Part shown: positions 6,377 through 10,822 of the stretch, in pieces
Position numbering within the stretch: the first letter of the stretch is position 1
Layout of the letters: the number at the start of each line of letters is the position of its first letter
Assembly: GCA_900557355.1 (NCBI GenBank)
Contig: USSR01000175.1
Location: 1-10,822, forward strand
Direction of reading: 5' to 3'
DNA: 10,822 bases
Source of the DNA: an uncultured Bacteroides sp.
GTDB lineage: Bacteria; Bacteroidota; Bacteroidia; Bacteroidales; Bacteroidaceae
Translations under genes and position numbers: made by a program
Notes under the pieces: generated by a model
Told to the model about the DNA's origin: nothing
Databases searched by the model: none
Seen by the model: the letters and a program-made list of their open reading frames with translations, nothing else

Positions 6377-8389
6377 ATGAGAAAACTGTTTTTCCTGATA
6401 GTTGCCGCATGCCTGCTGGTGACTGATGCGATAGCTCAAAAAAAGGATACGATTGCCTATGGCCTGAATCTGGATGAGGTGCAGATTGTAGCCCGTCGGA
6501 TACGTCATGCCAATGAAGCAAATGCCGGTGCAAAAGTGACGCATCTTGAGCCTGAATTGCTGCAAATCAATAAAACCCGTTCGTTTTCTGAGTTATTGAC
6601 CGAAAATTCAGCTACCTACATTAAGAGCCTGGGCACGGGAGCATTATCTACAGCCTCTTTCCGTGGAGGAAGTGCTGCGCAAACCCGGGTCAACTGGAAT
6701 GGAATCAACATCACGCCGCCGATGTCCGGAGTGTTTGACTTTTCGCAGTTCCCTGTCTTCTTTGCCGACAACGTGAACCTTTATTATGGAAGCAGTCATG
6801 TGAAGAGTGGTACCGGTGCTGTGGGTGGGAGTGTAAACATCTTCAATGATCCGGAGTGGGGAAAGGGAGTTACAGGTAAATTTTTTGGAGAATATGGTTC
6901 TTATAACACATATACCGGAGGAACACAGATTAATGTAAGTGGCAAACGGGTGGTTTCGAAAACACGTTTGTTTTATCAGCATTCGGATAATGACTATACT
7001 TATATTAATAAAGTACTTACTAATGAAGCTTTCCGTGAGAAGCGGCAAGATGCCAAATATTCACAATGGAGTGCGATGCAGGAAGGGTACTTTAAACTGA
7101 ATCCGTACGCACAACTGGCTGCTGTAGGCTGGATACAACAAGGGAAGCGTATGTTGCCCCAACCATTAGGCATTGTGGGAAAGACACACGAACAGCAGAA
7201 TGAAACGAATATTCGCGGGTATGTAGGGTTCGACTACGTGCGTGGCATCCATGAATTTCATGTAAAAGGCGCATGGCTTTATTATCGTCTGAAGTATGAC
7301 AAATGGTTTGATGGCGGGTTGTTCGACCCGGAAGGCAATATCAACTCTTCGCAGACATGGCAGGGGGTTGCTGATTATTCGTGTGCACCTGTTGACGAGT
7401 TGGTATTGAATGCTACGCTTACCTATACACACGACTTGGTAAATGTGAGTAGTTACATTGATGTGGATTCCGCTAAGTACCTGATAGACGATGTGTATTA
7501 TAATATACCGGTACCCGAACCGCCATTGAAGCATCATCGCAATGTATTGTCGTTGCAAGCTTCGGCGAACTGGACATTGTTGCCATGGTTACAACTGCAT
7601 GGACAGTATATGTTCGAGCAGAATAATAGCCGGAACGTGTCTACATGGTCGGCTGGTTTTGCCACTAACTTTTTTGACAAGACCTTCTACGTGAAAGGTA
7701 GCATGTCGTACAATTACCGTTTTCCCAGTATGAATGATCTTTATTGGCGTCCCGGTGGAAATCCCGATGTGAAACCCGAAGACGGCTATTCTTATGACGC
7801 AGCCATCGGTTATAAGAATGATTTAACCTCCTGGATGACATTGAATGCAGAAGCGTCCGGTTATCTGATGCATATTGACAATTGGATATCGTGGCTTCCA
7901 AAAGATGGCAACCAGTGGATATGGACACCTCAGAACAAACGTAATGTCCTCTCGATGGGAGCAGAGTTTACTGGTAAAATGGTGCTTAGCTTTGGAGATT
8001 TCAAGACTACACTTTCCGGTAATTTCAGCTGGGCTCGTTCGCGTACACGGAAGAAGCAGCATGTAGATGATAACTCTTATATGCAGCAGATCCCTTATGT
8101 GCCCGAATTGAAATGGAATGCACGGCTGGCGTTCGATTATAAAAAAGCCTTTTGTTCGTGGCAGACTACTTATATAGGTAAACGTTATGTCACAACTGAT
8201 GAATCTTATTCAACCCGTCCTTATACGGTTCATAACTTATTAGTGGGTTATTTGTGGAAATTAGGGAACGGCATGCAGCTTACTTCGCAAGTACGTGTGG
8301 ATAACATTCTGAATACCTATTATGAATCGACACAATACTATCCGATGCCATTGCGTAATGTGCTGTGCTCGTTGATGTTTGAATTTTAG
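6377..8389 (+). CDS. btuB: TonB-dependent cobalamin transporter BtuB
   Basis: This is a 670-aa outer-membrane beta-barrel with a standard signal peptide (MRKLFFLIVAACLLVTDAIAQ, cleavage after AIA likely). A Ton-box-like segment LDEVQIVA is at 32-39 and a plug domain spans about 55-157, with FRGGSAAQTRVNWNGI at 95-110 and the plug end SGTGAVGGSVNIF at 144-156. The barrel runs to a terminal Phe670, as expected for recognition by the BAM machinery. It lacks the N-terminal carboxypeptidase-like domain of SusC-type transporters and is near BtuB size. It imports corrinoids using energy from TonB. The riboswitch and the BtuG-like and BtuH-like neighbours point to B12 rather than siderophores. It is the second gene of the operon, 9 bases after btuG and 24 bases before the next gene. 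Confidence 0.9.
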   Translation: MRKLFFLIVAACLLVTDAIAQKKDTIAYGLNLDEVQIVARRIRHANEANAGAKVTHLEPELLQINKTRSFSELLTENSATYIKSLGTGALSTASFRGGSAAQTRVNWNGINITPPMSGVFDFSQFPVFFADNVNLYYGSSHVKSGTGAVGGSVNIFNDPEWGKGVTGKFFGEYGSYNTYTGGTQINVSGKRVVSKTRLFYQHSDNDYTYINKVLTNEAFREKRQDAKYSQWSAMQEGYFKLNPYAQLAAVGWIQQGKRMLPQPLGIVGKTHEQQNETNIRGYVGFDYVRGIHEFHVKGAWLYYRLKYDKWFDGGLFDPEGNINSSQTWQGVADYSCAPVDELVLNATLTYTHDLVNVSSYIDVDSAKYLIDDVYYNIPVPEPPLKHHRNVLSLQASANWTLLPWLQLHGQYMFEQNNSRNVSTWSAGFATNFFDKTFYVKGSMSYNYRFPSMNDLYWRPGGNPDVKPEDGYSYDAAIGYKNDLTSWMTLNAEASGYLMHIDNWISWLPKDGNQWIWTPQNKRNVLSMGAEFTGKMVLSFGDFKTTLSGNFSWARSRTRKKQHVDDNSYMQQIPYVPELKWNARLAFDYKKAFCSWQTTYIGKRYVTTDESYSTRPYTVHNLLVGYLWKLGNGMQLTSQVRVDNILNTYYESTQYYPMPLRNVLCSLMFEF

Positions 8390-8413
8390 TTTTTAATTTT
8401 TTATATACTAACA

Positions 8414-9769
8414 ATGAAGAAGAACATTATTTATTTTTTATCATGCCTTGTCCTTACGGTAGGACTAGTATCTTGTAGTGATGATGACAAAGAACCGTTG
8501 TCGCCTTTAACAGTTGTGATAGAGGGTGCCGAAGCACAAGAAGTAGTGCAAGGTACAACTCTGAATCTAAAGGCTGTAGTAGAAGGAAGTTCAGAAGTGA
8601 AATACGCCTGGACATTGAATGGTAAGGAAGTCTCTACCACTTCTACTTATGATTTTACTGCGGTGGATCTTGGAAAAAGTGAAATTCAACTGAAAGTTTC
8701 AAATGCGGAGCAAGGTGAAGCCGCAGCCAAGTTAGACCTCGACGTGTATGGAAAGTATAAGTATGGAACCTTTATACTGAACGAAGGAGCTTCTTTGCGA
8801 GGCGATAAAGGTGGGTCTTTAATATTCATAAGTCCTGAGGGAGAATTAGTGGAGATGGCTTTCCAGAAAGAAAACAATGGAGCATGGTTAGGCAGTGTTC
8901 CGCAGGATGTGTTTATTGCCAACAATAAAATGTATATTGTTTCTCAAAACGGAGGTAACGAGGGAGGCTTTTTGACGATAGTCAATGCTGAAACATTGAA
9001 ACTGGAAACCGCTTTTGGTGATGAATTGAAGAGTCAGGTAAGTTGGCCTACACATGTAGCAGTGTTGGGCGATGATAACATTTATCTGCGTGATAACGGA
9101 GGTATTAAGTTGTTTCATCCTTCTACAGGAGAAGCGACTCTTATCGAAGGAACGAAAGGAGCCAGAAAAAATACGATGGCAGTTGTTGGAGGAAAAGTTT
9201 TTGCTTCGCAAAACAAGAATCTTCTTGTCATAGAATCCGGAAAGGATAAAGTATCGGCAACGGTTGAATTTGACGGTAATATTTCGGGTGTGGTAAAATC
9301 ATCAGATAATAACGTTTGGGTATCGGTTTCAACTGGTAAAATAGCTAAAGTCAGTGCCAAAGATTATTCGATTATAAAAGAAAACGACTTATCGGCGGAT
9401 AAAGATGCTACAAAAACATTGTCAGCCTCGTTTGCAGCTGCTCCTAGCATAACAGCTAAGGGTGATACATTGTATATGAGTGGTCTTGCTACCAAAGTTT
9501 ATCGGCACATTTTTAGTACCAATGAAACTAAGTTGATGGTGGATGCTAAAGAAATGGTAGAGAATGCCAATATTGTTTATAATACGGTGGCCGTTGATCC
9601 GGTAACAGAAGGTGTTTATCTCAATACGATAAAAGGATATGGAGATAATGTAAGCATAAATCAGATTAGTATATTCGATTTTAGTGGTGCAACTCCTACT
9701 TTGAAAGCACATTATAATGATTGTACAAGATATCCGGCTGGAGTCTTCTTTACTTCTAATTTTAGATAA
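8414..9769 (+). CDS. second BtuG-like lipoprotein: Ig-like domain plus predicted beta-propeller (DUF5074-like)
   Basis: This 451-aa lipoprotein has lipobox LVSC (Cys21) followed by SDDDKE, a typical surface-export signal. Residues about 30-112 form an Ig/PKD-like domain (pattern G..L.L.A.V.....Y.W..NG, then YDFTAVDLG). Residues about 115-451 are a predicted propeller that opens with GTFILNEG and ends RYPAGVFFTSNFR. The opening resembles VLNEG in the first gene of the operon, and the close resembles that gene's IYPNQVYFPES. The two propellers are therefore likely paralogs, but only this one has the Ig-like spacer. Its signal peptide and Ig-like domain match those of the next gene. The role is inferred as surface binding of corrinoids together with BtuB. 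The Ig domain might act as a stalk or contact partner proteins. It starts 24 bases after btuB, and the next gene begins 2 bases after its stop. Confidence 0.8.
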   Translation: MKKNIIYFLSCLVLTVGLVSCSDDDKEPLSPLTVVIEGAEAQEVVQGTTLNLKAVVEGSSEVKYAWTLNGKEVSTTSTYDFTAVDLGKSEIQLKVSNAEQGEAAAKLDLDVYGKYKYGTFILNEGASLRGDKGGSLIFISPEGELVEMAFQKENNGAWLGSVPQDVFIANNKMYIVSQNGGNEGGFLTIVNAETLKLETAFGDELKSQVSWPTHVAVLGDDNIYLRDNGGIKLFHPSTGEATLIEGTKGARKNTMAVVGGKVFASQNKNLLVIESGKDKVSATVEFDGNISGVVKSSDNNVWVSVSTGKIAKVSAKDYSIIKENDLSADKDATKTLSASFAAAPSITAKGDTLYMSGLATKVYRHIFSTNETKLMVDAKEMVENANIVYNTVAVDPVTEGVYLNTIKGYGDNVSINQISIFDFSGATPTLKAHYNDCTRYPAGVFFTSNFR

Positions 9770-9771
9770 CT

Positions 9772-10755
9772 ATGAAGAATAATATTATCTATTTTTTATC
9801 ATGTCTTGTCCTTACTATAGGATTGGCATCTTGTAGTAGCGATGATTCCAACGACAATGCTTTACTACTCTCAGTATCCATTGTCGATGGTGAAAAACAA
9901 GACGTTGCACTTGGAAAATCTCTCACCTTGGAGGCGAAAGTGGAAAATGGTGAAAATGCTCGTTTTGAGTGGACAGTGGATGGTGAGAAGGTATCAACTG
10001 AACTGAAGTATGTGTTTACTCCCACAAAGGCAGGAACTTACGACGTGAAGTTTGCAGCTTATAAGGATAAAGATGAAGCCTATGCCGCTATACTGGTGAA
10101 TGTATATGTGGCTTATGATGCTGTAAAGTCTATGAGTGATATTCAATTCTGGACAGGAGAGGGAGAATGTCAGTCTGCATTAGGCGTGCAATGGATAAGT
10201 GGTGACAACTGGGAAGATCCGATACAGGATAATGTTCATTTCCTGAGTTGGGGGTATCGTTGGAAAGAAAGTGACCAATCTACCGGATATCAGATGATCT
10301 TAGCAATTGCTAAAGCAGATCCTCGCTTCTTTGTTGTGATGGGACCAGGTTTTGGTGGTGATGACAGTCGGTCTGTTCGTGGTTTGGGCTACGATGCCAA
10401 TGGTGATGGTTGTTTTTCTATAAAGAATGAATCCATGTCTATTACATATGATGCAAAGGACTTTACGGATGGGGTAATCTTTCTGAAAGATGATGTGACG
10501 GGAGATGGATTTGTATCAACCGATCCTGCCGATTATTGGATGGGTGGCTGGTATGAGAATTATTGTTCGTATTATTTGGGTGATGATGGGAAGAATGTTC
10601 CGGAATCATTTGAATATTCTCCATATATGGCAGACTTGCGCACATTAACTCAGAACAGTTGGGATGCTTGGACTTGTTCCTCAATCAATTCCGGTATGAT
10701 GAATACTTATCCTTTTTCAGAATGGATGGTAGGGGCTCTTGCAAATCCCCAATAA
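9772..10755 (+). CDS. BtuH-like surface lipoprotein: Ig-like domain plus distinct C-terminal domain
   Basis: This 327-aa lipoprotein has lipobox LASC (Cys21) followed by SSDDSND. Residues about 32-112 form an Ig-like domain homologous to that of the preceding gene. The C-terminal domain (about 118-327) is unrelated to the propellers. It is rich in Trp, Tyr, Gly and Asp, with LSWGYRW at 158-164, ADPRFFVVMGPGFGG at 182-196, two acidic glycine loops YDANGDGCFS (207-216) and DVTGDGFVST (241-250), and four cysteines (133, 214, 265, 302) that could form disulfides. BtuH proteins of Bacteroides bind B12 through a C-terminal domain without known structural relatives. Assignment to that family rests on architecture and location, not on a sequence comparison. 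It is the last gene of the visible operon, ends in tandem stops TAA TAG, and is followed by a hairpin. Confidence 0.65.
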   Translation: MKNNIIYFLSCLVLTIGLASCSSDDSNDNALLLSVSIVDGEKQDVALGKSLTLEAKVENGENARFEWTVDGEKVSTELKYVFTPTKAGTYDVKFAAYKDKDEAYAAILVNVYVAYDAVKSMSDIQFWTGEGECQSALGVQWISGDNWEDPIQDNVHFLSWGYRWKESDQSTGYQMILAIAKADPRFFVVMGPGFGGDDSRSVRGLGYDANGDGCFSIKNESMSITYDAKDFTDGVIFLKDDVTGDGFVSTDPADYWMGGWYENYCSYYLGDDGKNVPESFEYSPYMADLRTLTQNSWDAWTCSSINSGMMNTYPFSEWMVGALANPQ

Positions 10756-10789
10756 TAGATACGAATTGATTTTTCCTGAAATAAATAAA

Positions 10790-10820
10790 AGTTCTCTCAT
10801 ATCAATTGATAGGGAGAACT
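10790..10820 (+). terminator. probable terminator after the B12 operon
   Basis: AGTTCTCTC (10790-10798) pairs with GGGAGAACT (10812-10820) with one G-U pair. The loop contains the short palindrome ATCAATTGAT (10801-10810, the last base before the closing arm). An A-rich run lies just upstream, which suits a two-way terminator. The window ends two bases later, so the expected T-run cannot be seen. It lies 35 bases after the stop codon of the BtuH-like gene. Confidence 0.6.
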
Positions 10821-10822
10821 CA

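Noticed and set aside
7166..7558. 130-aa minus-strand open frame inside btuB
   Set aside because: It is antisense to the barrel region of BtuB and has no start context or recognisable motif.
1..10822. CRISPR array, insertion sequence or prophage
   Set aside because: No regularly spaced repeats with spacers, transposase, terminal inverted repeats or phage genes were seen on either strand.

Overview
The window looks like chromosomal DNA of a gut Bacteroides (order Bacteroidales). It has Bacteroides-type -7 boxes (TAnnTTTG) in front of several transcription units, little or no Shine-Dalgarno sequence before starts, lipoprotein signals followed by acidic residues (a Bacteroidetes surface-export pattern), and a vitamin B12 uptake locus of the BtuB/BtuG/BtuH kind known from Bacteroides. 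The species cannot be fixed from sequence reading alone.

The left half (1-4582) is entirely on the minus strand. Read in the direction of transcription it holds prmC (release factor methyltransferase), recX (overlapping prmC by ATGA), pyrE (own -7 box), a small SRPBCC/START-fold protein, argH (argininosuccinate lyase), a small Rieske-like lipoprotein, and then a tRNA-Gly(GCC)/tRNA-Leu(UAA) pair with its own near-perfect promoter. The tRNA-Leu runs off the left edge. These are mostly housekeeping genes of translation, recombination control, pyrimidine synthesis and arginine synthesis. They do not form a single pathway.

The middle (4583-5194) is a non-coding divergent region. It carries a five-unit 11-bp tandem repeat in the leader of prmC, back-to-back promoters, and a cobalamin riboswitch whose aptamer is followed by two hairpins just before the first gene of the right-hand operon.

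The right half (5195-10755) is a plus-strand, riboswitch-led operon of four tightly packed genes: a BtuG-like surface lipoprotein (predicted beta-propeller), the TonB-dependent outer-membrane transporter BtuB, a second BtuG-like lipoprotein with an extra N-terminal Ig-like domain, and a BtuH-like lipoprotein. The expected scheme is that the lipoproteins capture corrinoids at the cell surface and hand them to BtuB, while the riboswitch shuts the operon down when B12 is plentiful. The last two genes share a near-identical signal peptide and a homologous Ig-like domain but carry unrelated C-terminal domains, a clear case of module sharing. A probable terminator hairpin closes the operon at the right edge.
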